A stretch of DNA of 64,000 nt from Tsukamurella paurometabola DSM 20162 (GTDB taxonomy: Bacteria; Actinomycetota; Actinomycetes; Mycobacteriales; Mycobacteriaceae): assembly GCF_000092225.1 (NCBI RefSeq), contig NC_014158.1, positions 4,154,001 through 4,218,000 on the forward strand, in the 5' to 3' direction. Shown here piece after piece: positions 27,077 to 34,256 of the stretch. The position numbers and the translations under genes were made by a program. Each line of letters begins with the position of its first letter. The first letter of the stretch is position 1. The notes under the pieces were generated by a model. That model made no database searches. It worked only from the letters and a program-made list of their open reading frames with translations, and was not told the DNA's origin.

Positions 27077-27595
27077 TCAGGTCAGGGCGTCGAGGATCTT
27101 CGCGAGCTCGGCCTCGAACTGCAGGCGCTCGGCGATCACCTGTACCTGCTCGTCGGCATAGAGATCGGGATCGGCCAGCAGCACGCTGAACTCCTGCTCG
27201 CCCAAGCCCAGGTCGCCGAGGATGTTCAGGTCTCCCTCGGGCCACGGATCGGTGTCGTCGACCTCATCGGGGTCGAGATCGGGCACGTCCACATTGAGCC
27301 TGCCCAGGGTCTGCTCGGCCAGATCGTCGAAGATCGCGGCGGTCGCATCGGAGAGCAGCAGCCGGGTGCCCGACGGGCCCGGGCGCACGATCACGAAGTA
27401 CTCGTCGTCCACGTTGAGCAGCCCGAACGCGGCACCCGCGGCGCGCAGCGAGCGGAGTTCCTCCTCCGCGCGGGCCACGTTCCGCAGTACCGCGGGGTCG
27501 AGCAGCGACACCGTCCAGGACGTCTCGTCACGCACCACCGCCACGGCGTAACCGTCGATGTCGTCGTACCGATCCGGCGAGGTCTGTGCGGCCAT
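27077..27595 (-). CDS. tRNA adenosine deaminase-associated protein
   Basis: A 172-residue acidic protein. The openings DDIDGYAVAVVRDETSW and GAAFGLLNVDDEYFVIVRPGP match the actinobacterial family that always precedes tadA. One base separates the two genes. Its role is unknown; a regulatory or accessory part in deamination is inferred only from the constant pairing. Confidence 0.8.
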   Translation of the reverse strand: MAAQTSPDRYDDIDGYAVAVVRDETSWTVSLLDPAVLRNVARAEEELRSLRAAGAAFGLLNVDDEYFVIVRPGPSGTRLLLSDATAAIFDDLAEQTLGRLNVDVPDLDPDEVDDTDPWPEGDLNILGDLGLGEQEFSVLLADPDLYADEQVQVIAERLQFEAELAKILDALT

Positions 27596-27675
27596 GCATG
27601 AACCGTAGCCGCTATCACGTCGCAGCGGCAGCGTCGCGAGCGGTTTCTTGACGCTGCTGTGGAACGCTGGACCCC

Positions 27676-28650
27676 GTGTCCGTGCAGCGTGCTCCCCACT
27701 CCGACCTTCCCGTCTGCGTCCTCGGCCTCGGCCTGATCGGTGGCTCGATCCTGCGCGCCCTGCACCGAGCCGGCCGCACGGCGTACGGCTGGAACCGCTC
27801 GGCGGCCGCCGCCGACGACGCCTCCGCCGCCGGGTTCGACGCATCGTCGGACCTGGAAGCCACGCTGCGCCGCGCCGACGCCGGACAGCACGTGATCGTG
27901 CTGGCGGTGCCCGTCCCGGCTCTCGACCCGGTACTCGCCGCGATCGCCGAAAACGCTCCGAACGCCTGGCTCACCGACGCGGTGAGCGTCAAGGGCGACG
28001 TGGCCCGGCGGGTCGCCGACGCGGGACTCACCGCGCGCTACGCGGGCGGGCATCCGATGGCCGGGACGGCGTTCTCGGGGTGGGACGCCACCGACGCCAC
28101 CCTGTTCGACGGTGCCACCTGGGTGGTGACCGCCGACGACGCGACACCGGCGCCGGCGTGGCGACTGGCGGCGTCGGTGGGCCTGGATTGCGGGGCGGTC
28201 GTGGTGCCGGCGGGGTCGGCGGAGCACGATGCGGCGGTCGCCCGGATCTCACATTCGGTGCATGTGGTGGCCGAGGCGGTGGCGATCACCGCCGAGTCGG
28301 ACCCGGCCGCGAAGCAGCTCGCCCTGACCCTGGCAGCCAGCAGCTTCCGCGATGTGACCCGGGTGGCGGGCACGGCACCGTCGCTGGTGAACGCGATGTG
28401 CGAGGCCAACCGGGACGCGCTGCTGGACGCGCTCGACGACACGATCGCCGAGCTGATCGCGGCGCGCACCGAACTGGCCGACAGCGGCACCGTCCGGGAC
28501 GTCACCGAACGTGGATACGCCGCGCGCCGGGCCTACGACAACGCCCGCCGCACCCCGGTCGTCCCCGTGCTCGACGGGGCGGGATGGCAGCGGGCGCTGC
28601 GGGAGGCCGGCCACGCGGGTGGCGTGGTCACCGAATTGCCGACGACCTAG
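27676..28650 (+). CDS. tyrA: prephenate dehydrogenase
   Basis: A 324-residue NAD(P)-dependent enzyme: Rossmann motif VCVLGLGLIGGSILRAL at residue 13, DAVSVKG and GGHPMAGTAFSGW (substrate His/Gly region), and a helical C-terminal dimer domain. It oxidises prephenate to 4-hydroxyphenylpyruvate in tyrosine synthesis. GTG start. A Pat-type aromatic aminotransferase for the next step is encoded at 47255. Its TAG stop overlaps the convergent gene's stop. Confidence 0.85.
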   Translation: MSVQRAPHSDLPVCVLGLGLIGGSILRALHRAGRTAYGWNRSAAAADDASAAGFDASSDLEATLRRADAGQHVIVLAVPVPALDPVLAAIAENAPNAWLTDAVSVKGDVARRVADAGLTARYAGGHPMAGTAFSGWDATDATLFDGATWVVTADDATPAPAWRLAASVGLDCGAVVVPAGSAEHDAAVARISHSVHVVAEAVAITAESDPAAKQLALTLAASSFRDVTRVAGTAPSLVNAMCEANRDALLDALDDTIAELIAARTELADSGTVRDVTERGYAARRAYDNARRTPVVPVLDGAGWQRALREAGHAGGVVTELPTT

Positions 28651-29261
28651 TCGACCCTGCGGGCCAGGCCCGGGTAGTCGACGACGAAACCGTCCTCGTC
28701 GACCGAGAGTTTGGAGCTGGAGACCGGCGAGATCACGGTGATGCCGTCGGCCGCGGCGGCGTAGCTGATCACCGTCTCCTTCACCTGGAGCGTGGGCAAC
28801 TCGACGTAGACGACCGGCACGTCGACGTCCTCCACGTGACTCTGCAGGTTGTACCGGCGGATGGTGAGCGCGTTGAAGAACGCGGACCTGAGCACGTCCA
28901 CGCTGAGCGCACCGGAGAAGAAGCCGCGCTCGGCGCCCTGCGCACCCTGCACGAGCCAATGGCTCTCACCATCGCGGGCGATGGTCACCTGGGCCTCACC
29001 GGACGCGGTGAGCGCGTGCACGGACAGGCGCTTGGTGACGCCCTCATCGTCGGTCACCAGGTCGTAGGAGGCGTTGAAGGCGGGCCCGTCGGCAGAGGGC
29101 GCCGCGATGATCCGGCCGTACGCCTTGATCCGGTCGCCCGTCACCTGCACGCGCACGGACTCCAGGAGATTCCCGTCGTCCGATCGCCAGGTGAGCATCC
29201 GAGGCCAGCTGCCCCCGGTGATCACGGTGGCACCGGTGTCTGCGGAAGTAGCATTGGTCAC
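28647..29261 (-). CDS. putative glycolipid-binding (DUF1089-like) protein
   Basis: A 204-residue protein whose centre (ASYDLVTDDEGVTKRLSVHALTASGEAQVTIARDGESHWLV) is the hallmark of the putative glycolipid-binding family. No signal peptide. Start chosen at GTG 29261 (VTNATSADTG). The binding role is a family label rather than demonstrated. Convergent with tyrA, sharing four bases at the stops. Confidence 0.72.
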   Translation of the reverse strand: MTNATSADTGATVITGGSWPRMLTWRSDDGNLLESVRVQVTGDRIKAYGRIIAAPSADGPAFNASYDLVTDDEGVTKRLSVHALTASGEAQVTIARDGESHWLVQGAQGAERGFFSGALSVDVLRSAFFNALTIRRYNLQSHVEDVDVPVVYVELPTLQVKETVISYAAAADGITVISPVSSSKLSVDEDGFVVDYPGLARRVD

Positions 29262-29331
29262 GCCTATACGGTAGACCTTTGCAAAATGTGCCCTGAGCCA
29301 CACCACGGCCGGGTAGCCGGGGCGTGCGTTG

Positions 29332-29724
29332 TCAGAGTGCGGCGATCGCCTCGATCTCGACCACCTGATCGTCGTAGCGCAGCCGGCTCACGCCCACGAT
29401 GGATACCGGCGGCACCGTCTCGAACAGCCCGGTGAGGGCGTCCTCTGCGACCTGCAGGTCGACTTGCAGATGTTCCGAGACGAAGACGGTGAGCCGGGCG
29501 ACGTCGGCCAGGCCGGCGCCGCGCTCGCCGAGGATCGTGGCGAGGTTGTCGATCGCCGAGGCGATCTGGCCCTGGACGTCGCCGGGGGCGACGGTGGTGC
29601 CGCCCACGTCACGTGCGGCGACGCCCGCCACGTGGAGCGTGGCGCCGGCGGGCACGGTCGCACTGTATGCGTGCGAGATCGCGGTGGTCAGCGTGTCCGA
29701 GCCATTGAGCTCCACTTTCGCCAT
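29332..29724 (-). CDS. RidA/YjgF-family protein
   Basis: A 130-residue RidA-like protein (LHVAGVAARDVGGTTVAPGDVQGQIASAIDNLATIL, ending PPVSIVGVSRL). The Arg that RidA uses for imine hydrolysis is not at the expected CPVRxA site; PPVSIVGV stands there, so it may belong to a non-deaminase subgroup. It lies two bases after the upstream gene's stop and is probably co-transcribed with it. Confidence 0.78.
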   Translation of the reverse strand: MAKVELNGSDTLTTAISHAYSATVPAGATLHVAGVAARDVGGTTVAPGDVQGQIASAIDNLATILGERGAGLADVARLTVFVSEHLQVDLQVAEDALTGLFETVPPVSIVGVSRLRYDDQVVEIEAIAAL

Positions 29725-29726
29725 GA

Positions 29727-30173
29727 TCAGGCCGCGTTCTTCTGCACCACGGCGCCGACGCGCGGTAGGGCCGCGACCACGTTCTCCTTGGCCTTACCGC
29801 GGAGACTGCCGTACGCCTTGCGCAGCGCGGGCTGACTCGTGGACTCGGCGCGCTGATCGGTGACGGAGAGCAGGGCATCGCCCACCTCGTCGCCGCGCGA
29901 GGCGAGGTACTGACCGAAGTCGCCGGGACCCTGGGCCTGGAAGTCGGCCCAGAACAGATCGAGCGCCGACGCGAACTCGGGCAGCAGCTTGGTGAGAGCG
30001 GACTCGATCACCGACGGCGAGACCTTCTTCACGGCGCCGTAGGCGGCCTTGATCGCGGTGCCGGAGAGGCCACTCTTGTCCTTGACCTCGGCGTCGACCA
30101 CGGAGGCGAAGTCGGCCACCACGGCGGGCTGCCGGGCGGGATCGAGAAGCGAGGTGGTCAGCGACGTCGACAC
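29727..30173 (-). CDS. conserved actinobacterial protein of unknown function
   Basis: A 148-residue helical, soluble protein without signal peptide (SLLDPARQPAVVADFASVVDAEVKDKSGLSG...). I recognise a conserved hypothetical of mycolata (DUF6918-like) but no function. First gene of a two-gene unit with the RidA-like gene. Confidence 0.6.
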   Translation of the reverse strand: MSTSLTTSLLDPARQPAVVADFASVVDAEVKDKSGLSGTAIKAAYGAVKKVSPSVIESALTKLLPEFASALDLFWADFQAQGPGDFGQYLASRGDEVGDALLSVTDQRAESTSQPALRKAYGSLRGKAKENVVAALPRVGAVVQKNAA

Positions 30174-30365
30174 GGTGGACCTCCGGGAACGAGACGATGT
30201 CGGACGGTGCCGGGCGGCACCGCAGTCGAGCTTATAGGCAGCCCGGAAGCCCCGCAGACGCCCCGGCGGGGAGCGACGAAAGACAACAAATCGGCCACAA
30301 CCGGGTTCGTTTTTGTGAGGTGCGTCACCTGTGCTCTAGGTTGAGGATTGAAGGAAGGGGTTGCA

Positions 30366-30430
30366 ATGACGAGCAGCCGATCCGGCAGGGCGAACGCCCG
30401 GCAGGTTTCCGGCCGGGGCCCGGTCCGGTT
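30366..30430 (+). pseudogene. 5' fragment of CocE/NonD hydrolase gene, cut off by IS30 copy 1
   Basis: ATG 30366 stands behind a strong ribosome site (GAAGGAAGGGG) and reads MTSSRSGRANARQVSGRGPVR before the element begins. Deleting 30431-32212 and one GTT duplication joins this fragment in frame (codon TTC across the junction) to the coding sequence from 32216 onward, giving a 678-residue hydrolase. As it stands the frame runs into the element end. Confidence 0.85.
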
Positions 30431-30483
30431 GGCGGATTCTAGGGATCGTCGCAACACCGAGCCTGGTAGGGCCCACCATACGG

Positions 30484-30516
30484 AAGTGCTCCGCTGAGTA
30501 TTCCAGCGGAGCGCTT
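30484..30516. repeat. 13-bp inverted repeat near the right end of IS30 copy 1
   Basis: AAGTGCTCCGCTG pairs with CAGCGGAGCGCTT (one G-T wobble) around a 7-base loop, 25 bp inside the right inverted repeat and upstream of the passenger promoter. It could block read-through into the passenger gene from outside, or be a transposase site. The matching site in copy 2 is 60987-61019. Confidence 0.6.
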
Positions 30517-30535
30517 CTGGGATCCGCGGTGCTCG

Positions 30536-30565
30536 TTGCATTACGTGCACGCATTCGCATATAAT
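30536..30565 (+). promoter_or_regulatory. sigma-70-type promoter of the His-rich passenger gene
   Basis: A -35-like TTGCAT (30536-30541), an 18-bp spacer and a consensus -10 TATAAT (30560-30565). The ATG starts only seven bases after the -10, so the transcript should start at or next to the ATG (leaderless). The same promoter is in copy 2 at 60938-60967. Confidence 0.65.
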
Positions 30566-30572
30566 CATGCCT

Positions 30573-30731
30573 ATGACGATGACGCGCACTGAGCACCTGG
30601 CACACGACCACTCCGACCATGCCCATGGACCCGACTGCGGCCACGAGGCTATCCAGCACGGCGATCACGTGGACTACGTCCACGATGGGCACCGTCACGC
30701 TCCGCATGGTGACCACTACGACGAGCACTGA
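30573..30731 (+). CDS. 52-residue His-rich protein carried by IS30 copy 1
   Basis: A 52-residue protein with 14 His, one Cys and many Asp; key segments are AHDHSDHAHGPDCGHE and HVDYVHDGHRHAPHGDH. The pattern suits binding of Zn, Ni, Co or Cu ions. Similar short His-rich proteins occur in actinobacteria, often near metal-transport genes (recalled, not searched). The gene converges on the transposase and has its own leaderless promoter. A passenger gene is unusual for an IS30-family element. The coding frame is clear; the metal role is inference. Confidence 0.75.
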   Translation: MTMTRTEHLAHDHSDHAHGPDCGHEAIQHGDHVDYVHDGHRHAPHGDHYDEH

Positions 30732-30784
30732 TCCAAACGCCGCACGATGTCCTACGCTCGCGATACGAGCGCGGGGCATCGGTG

Positions 30785-32158
30785 CTAGCGAGCTGTAATG
30801 AGGTCACGCAAACGCTCGGCTGGTGTCTTCCAGCCGAGCGTTTTGCGTGGTCGGCGATTGAGTTTCTGGGCGACGAGTTCGAGGTCTTCGCGGCCGTAGG
30901 CGCTCAGGTCGGTGCCTTTCGGGAAGTACTGGCGCAGTAGTCCATTGGTGTTCTCGTTGCTTCCGCGCTGCCAGGGTGAGTGGGGATCGCAGAAGTAGAC
31001 CGGAACCCCGGTGGCGACCGTGAATTGTTGGTGGGCGGCCATCTCGCAGCCCTGGTCCCAGGTCAGTGATCCCCGCAAATGTCCTGGGAGATTTCCGATC
31101 AACGAAACCAGCACGTCACGGACTTCTTCGGCGGAGTGGCCGCCAGGCAGGTGGCCGAGCATGACGTAGCGGGTGGAGCGTTCGACGAGTGTGACGATCG
31201 CGGACTCGCTGCGAGTACCGACGATCAGGTCACCTTCCCAGTGGCCTGGCACGGCTCGATCCTCGACCTCGGCGGGCCGGTCGGAGATCATCACCATCTT
31301 GTCGACGAATCGTCTGGTGCGATGTTCGGCGCGGCGGTGGGGCTTGCGGCGGGTGCGGCCCGTTCGCAAGGCCATCGCGACTTCACGGCGCAGGCCGCCC
31401 CGAGCCTGAACGTAGATCGACTGGTAGATCGTCTCGACGCTCACACGCATACTTTGCTCGTTGGGGAACTCGGTCACTAGAGAGTGACATATCTGCTCTG
31501 GGGACCACTGGTCCTGCAGTTTGTTCTCGACGTAGTCCCGCAGCGGACCGGCCTGGGCCAGTTTCGCTGGCTTCGGCCGTGACCGGCTCTTTTCCCACCT
31601 GCGGTGCGCCTGATGCGGGCGATAGGCACCGTTGACAACGCCAGCGTCGATCTCCCGTTTGATCGTCGATGCTGGCCGGCCGAGCTCCCTGCCGATGGCC
31701 CGCAGCGATGCCCCCTCGCGGCGCATGTCAGCGATAGTTTCCCGCTCGGTCAAGGTCAGAAACCGTGGATGCAGGCTCCGCTGCCTCGGTGCATCCGATT
31801 CCACTCCGACCCACGTGACCGCACCTGTCAGGTAATCGATCTTGCGTCCGTCGGGATGGATACGAGTATCGCCAATCTTGCGCACCCCTCGATCCCAGTC
31901 CCCAGCAGTGCGAACGCTGACACCGACACGCCGAGCAGCGTCCGGCCGCAGCACCCCCTCACGGCGAAGCCGGTCGTACTCGGCCCGGCCGGGATGACCA
32001 CCATTGCTAGTGCTCCCACGTCCACGCAGGCCCGCCCTGCGCATCCATCCAAACGCCGTATTCACTGTCACCCCCGCCGCCCTAGCAGCGACCGACACAT
32101 TGCCGTCAGACACGTCCAATTCCTTGAAGAACCTCTTCTTCACCATCGGTGAATGCAC
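30785..32158 (-). CDS. IS30-family transposase, copy 1
   Basis: A 457-residue transposase: an N-terminal HTH, a second HTH_38 domain typical of IS30 (LTERETIADMRREGASLRAIGRELGRPASTIKREID), and a DDE/rve catalytic domain with Asp in GHWEGDLIVGT, Asp in LTWDQGCEMA and Glu in RGSNENTNGLLRQYFPKGTDL. The start is GTG 32158 just after a 12-bp hairpin; an in-frame ATG lies four codons on. The encoded protein matches that of copy 2. Confidence 0.93.
   Translation of the reverse strand: MHSPMVKKRFFKELDVSDGNVSVAARAAGVTVNTAFGWMRRAGLRGRGSTSNGGHPGRAEYDRLRREGVLRPDAARRVGVSVRTAGDWDRGVRKIGDTRIHPDGRKIDYLTGAVTWVGVESDAPRQRSLHPRFLTLTERETIADMRREGASLRAIGRELGRPASTIKREIDAGVVNGAYRPHQAHRRWEKSRSRPKPAKLAQAGPLRDYVENKLQDQWSPEQICHSLVTEFPNEQSMRVSVETIYQSIYVQARGGLRREVAMALRTGRTRRKPHRRAEHRTRRFVDKMVMISDRPAEVEDRAVPGHWEGDLIVGTRSESAIVTLVERSTRYVMLGHLPGGHSAEEVRDVLVSLIGNLPGHLRGSLTWDQGCEMAAHQQFTVATGVPVYFCDPHSPWQRGSNENTNGLLRQYFPKGTDLSAYGREDLELVAQKLNRRPRKTLGWKTPAERLRDLITAR
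30807..30847. terminator. long hairpin inside the 3' end of the transposase gene, copy 1
   Basis: CGCAAACGCTCGGCTGG pairs with CCAGCCGAGCG-TTTTGCG around a 6-base loop, with one bulged T. It lies within the last 21 codons of the transposase and 76 bp beyond the passenger gene stop, so it may terminate the passenger transcript before it becomes antisense to the transposase. The equivalent in copy 2 is 60656-60696. Confidence 0.55.
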
Positions 32159-32199
32159 GATCCCCGCAACTCCTTGCTATCCGCGGTGTTGCGGGGATC
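32159..32199 (-). promoter_or_regulatory. hairpin over the transposase ribosome site, copy 1
   Basis: GATCCCCGCAAC and GTTGCGGGGATC form a perfect 12-bp stem with a 17-base loop immediately before the transposase GTG. The AAGGAG Shine-Dalgarno lies at the loop/stem border. Such structures in insertion sequences often keep outside transcripts from producing transposase. The copy in the second element is 59304-59344. Confidence 0.6.
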
Positions 32200-32339
32200 G
32201 CTAGAACCCACGGTTCCCGCTGTGGGACCGCCGTCGTGCGCTTCCCGTCCCGAACCGGGAGCATCACGCCCGCGTCGACCACTCGCTCCCGCTCGGGGAT
32301 CCGACCGGCGGCGCCGACGCCCTCGCGTGGCGCGAGGCG

Positions 32340-34187
32340 GTGGACGGCCGGCTCACCTACCCCCGTGTGCACATCGACCGCAACGTCGACATCACGATGT
32401 CCGACGGTGTGCGACTGCGCGCGACGGTCGTGCGGCCGGCGGAGCGCGACGGGCGCCCGGTCGAGACGGCCTACCCCGCGATCCTGAACCTGAATCCGTA
32501 CAACCGCACCGTGGTCGACGCGATCGACGAGACCACGCACGCGGCCTTCGTCGGCCCGGTGATCACGCGCGCGGCCAAACCGCTGACGGCGGGCACCGTC
32601 GATCTGTCGGGCGGGCTGCTCGAAGGATTCGGCATCAATCGACGGTTGGTGCGCAGCGGGTACGCACAGGTGATCGTGGACGTGCGCGGCACCGGCACCT
32701 CGCACGGGGTATGGCAGATCCTGGGCCCGCGGGAGCAACAGGACTCCGTCGAAGTGATGGCCTGGGCGCGCGAACAGTCCTGGTGCAATGGCAAGTTGGG
32801 CATGGGTGGCTGGTCGTACTCGGCGATCAACGCCTTGCAGGCGGCAGGCCACACCCCGGACGGCCTGGGCGCCGTCTTCGCGATCGAGGGCAGCGAGGAC
32901 ATCGTCCGCGACATCTACATCACCGGCGGTCTACCGTCGGTGTTCATCCCCCTCTGGCTGGGTGCGGTCAACACCCTCAAATGGCTGTACAACCCGCGCA
33001 CGCTTCTCCGGGACACGGTGAACGGCAATGTGATCCGATGGCTGGTCAGCCGCATCGGCTCACCCGCCACCGAGATCGCCTCCGTGGTCCGCGGGGTAGT
33101 CACCGGGCGCGACCCACGCGTGAACGACAACCCCTACTTCACCGAGCGGCAGGCCCGGATCGGCGCGATCACCGCACCCACCTTCCTGTTCGGCGGTTGG
33201 CACGACCTGTTCGGGCGCAGCACGCCGCGGATCTACTCGCGCTTGAATCTGCCTGCGGGACAGAAACAAATGGTGATCACCGATGGCTATCACTTCGATA
33301 TGGGCTCGGGTTTCGGCGGCACTCAGGCGCCACCGCGGATCGACGTGCTTGAACGAGCCTGGTACGACCGGTGGCTCAAGGACATCGATAACGGCGTCGA
33401 CCGCTACGGTCCGGTGACCCTGGAACAGCAGGGCGGCGGCTGGACCGCGGGGGAATCCTTCCCCCGGCCCGGCGCCCGCACCCACCGGCTGTACGCGACG
33501 CCGGCACCGTCCGGCACGGCGGAGCACGCGCGCTACGACGGCGGCCTGGCCACCTACCCGGCGCGTCGGCGCGACCTGGCGTCCACGCGGATCGACCTGC
33601 GCGGCTTGACTTCACCGGATATGACGCATGTGCTGGCGGGGCTCACGAAAGCGCTGCCCTTCACCGACGATGCGGCAACACAGGAACGCGGCGCGATCTG
33701 CTTCACTTCTCCCCCGACGGCGTGGCCGGTGCAGCTGAGCGGCGCGATCAACGTGCACCTGGTCACGCGCTGCGCGGGCGAGGAGGCGATCTGGACCGTC
33801 ACCGTCAACGATGTGTCGCCGGACGGCACGTCGACGGTGCTCAGCGGTGGGGCGCTGATGGCCTCGAATCGCGCCGTGGACGCCGAGCGCTCCGACTACG
33901 ACGCCGACGGCGAGTTGCTCTCGGCGTTCCACCCGCTCACCTGGTCGGCGAAGCAGAAGGTGGTACCCGGCGAGACGATCGAGCTGGACATCGATGTGGT
34001 TCCCACGGACGCCCTCCTGGAGGAGGGGCACCGGTTGCGGATCGATGTGTACGCCGGCAGCGTGCCGCGCTACTTGGCCACCCTGCCCGATCTGGCGCGC
34101 ACGCGGCTGGGCCGCCAGGACGTCCTGCTCAGCCCCGACCGCCCGACCTATGTGAGCGTGCAGCTCGTCGGCGATCCCGGGTGGTGA
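32340..34187 (+). CDS. CocE/NonD (X-Pro dipeptidyl-peptidase-like) hydrolase, N-terminus removed by IS30
   Basis: Coding sequence of the interrupted hydrolase continues in frame from 32216; the first usable start after the element is GTG 32340, giving 615 residues and lacking about 63 of the original N-terminus. Features: SDGVRLRATVVRP, VDVRGTGTSHG, nucleophile GGWSYSAINAL, and a C-terminal jelly-roll domain (GAINVHLVTRC, then EGHRLRIDVYAGSVPRY) of the X-Pro dipeptidyl-peptidase class. The whole alpha/beta domain survives, so a truncated active protein is possible if the GTG is used; no strong ribosome site is seen. Original gene start is 30366. Confidence 0.82.
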   Translation: MDGRLTYPRVHIDRNVDITMSDGVRLRATVVRPAERDGRPVETAYPAILNLNPYNRTVVDAIDETTHAAFVGPVITRAAKPLTAGTVDLSGGLLEGFGINRRLVRSGYAQVIVDVRGTGTSHGVWQILGPREQQDSVEVMAWAREQSWCNGKLGMGGWSYSAINALQAAGHTPDGLGAVFAIEGSEDIVRDIYITGGLPSVFIPLWLGAVNTLKWLYNPRTLLRDTVNGNVIRWLVSRIGSPATEIASVVRGVVTGRDPRVNDNPYFTERQARIGAITAPTFLFGGWHDLFGRSTPRIYSRLNLPAGQKQMVITDGYHFDMGSGFGGTQAPPRIDVLERAWYDRWLKDIDNGVDRYGPVTLEQQGGGWTAGESFPRPGARTHRLYATPAPSGTAEHARYDGGLATYPARRRDLASTRIDLRGLTSPDMTHVLAGLTKALPFTDDAATQERGAICFTSPPTAWPVQLSGAINVHLVTRCAGEEAIWTVTVNDVSPDGTSTVLSGGALMASNRAVDAERSDYDADGELLSAFHPLTWSAKQKVVPGETIELDIDVVPTDALLEEGHRLRIDVYAGSVPRYLATLPDLARTRLGRQDVLLSPDRPTYVSVQLVGDPGW

Positions 34188-34256
34188 CCGCGCGGGTTTC
34201 GCACCCGCGCAAACCGGCTCCGCGGTGGGCCCCGCGGCGCTATCTTCGGTGACAGG

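Larger units (their letters stand above)
30431..32212 (-). mobile_element. IS30-family element, copy 1, with His-rich passenger gene
   Basis: A 1,782-bp element with the transposase on the minus strand. Terminal inverted repeats are 30431-30459 and 32184-32212, 23 of 29 positions alike, with core TTCTAG-GATC and CGCAACACCG. A 3-bp target duplication GTT is at 30428-30430 and 32213-32215. IS30-family elements usually make 2-3 bp duplications, so ends and family agree. Besides the transposase it carries a 52-codon gene in convergent orientation. No difference from copy 2 was noticed, pointing to recent transposition. Confidence 0.93.

Noticed and set aside
30785-32158. Four further open frames of 70-180 codons inside each IS copy
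   Set aside because: They are shadows of the transposase frame, identical in both copies, with no domain or start signal.
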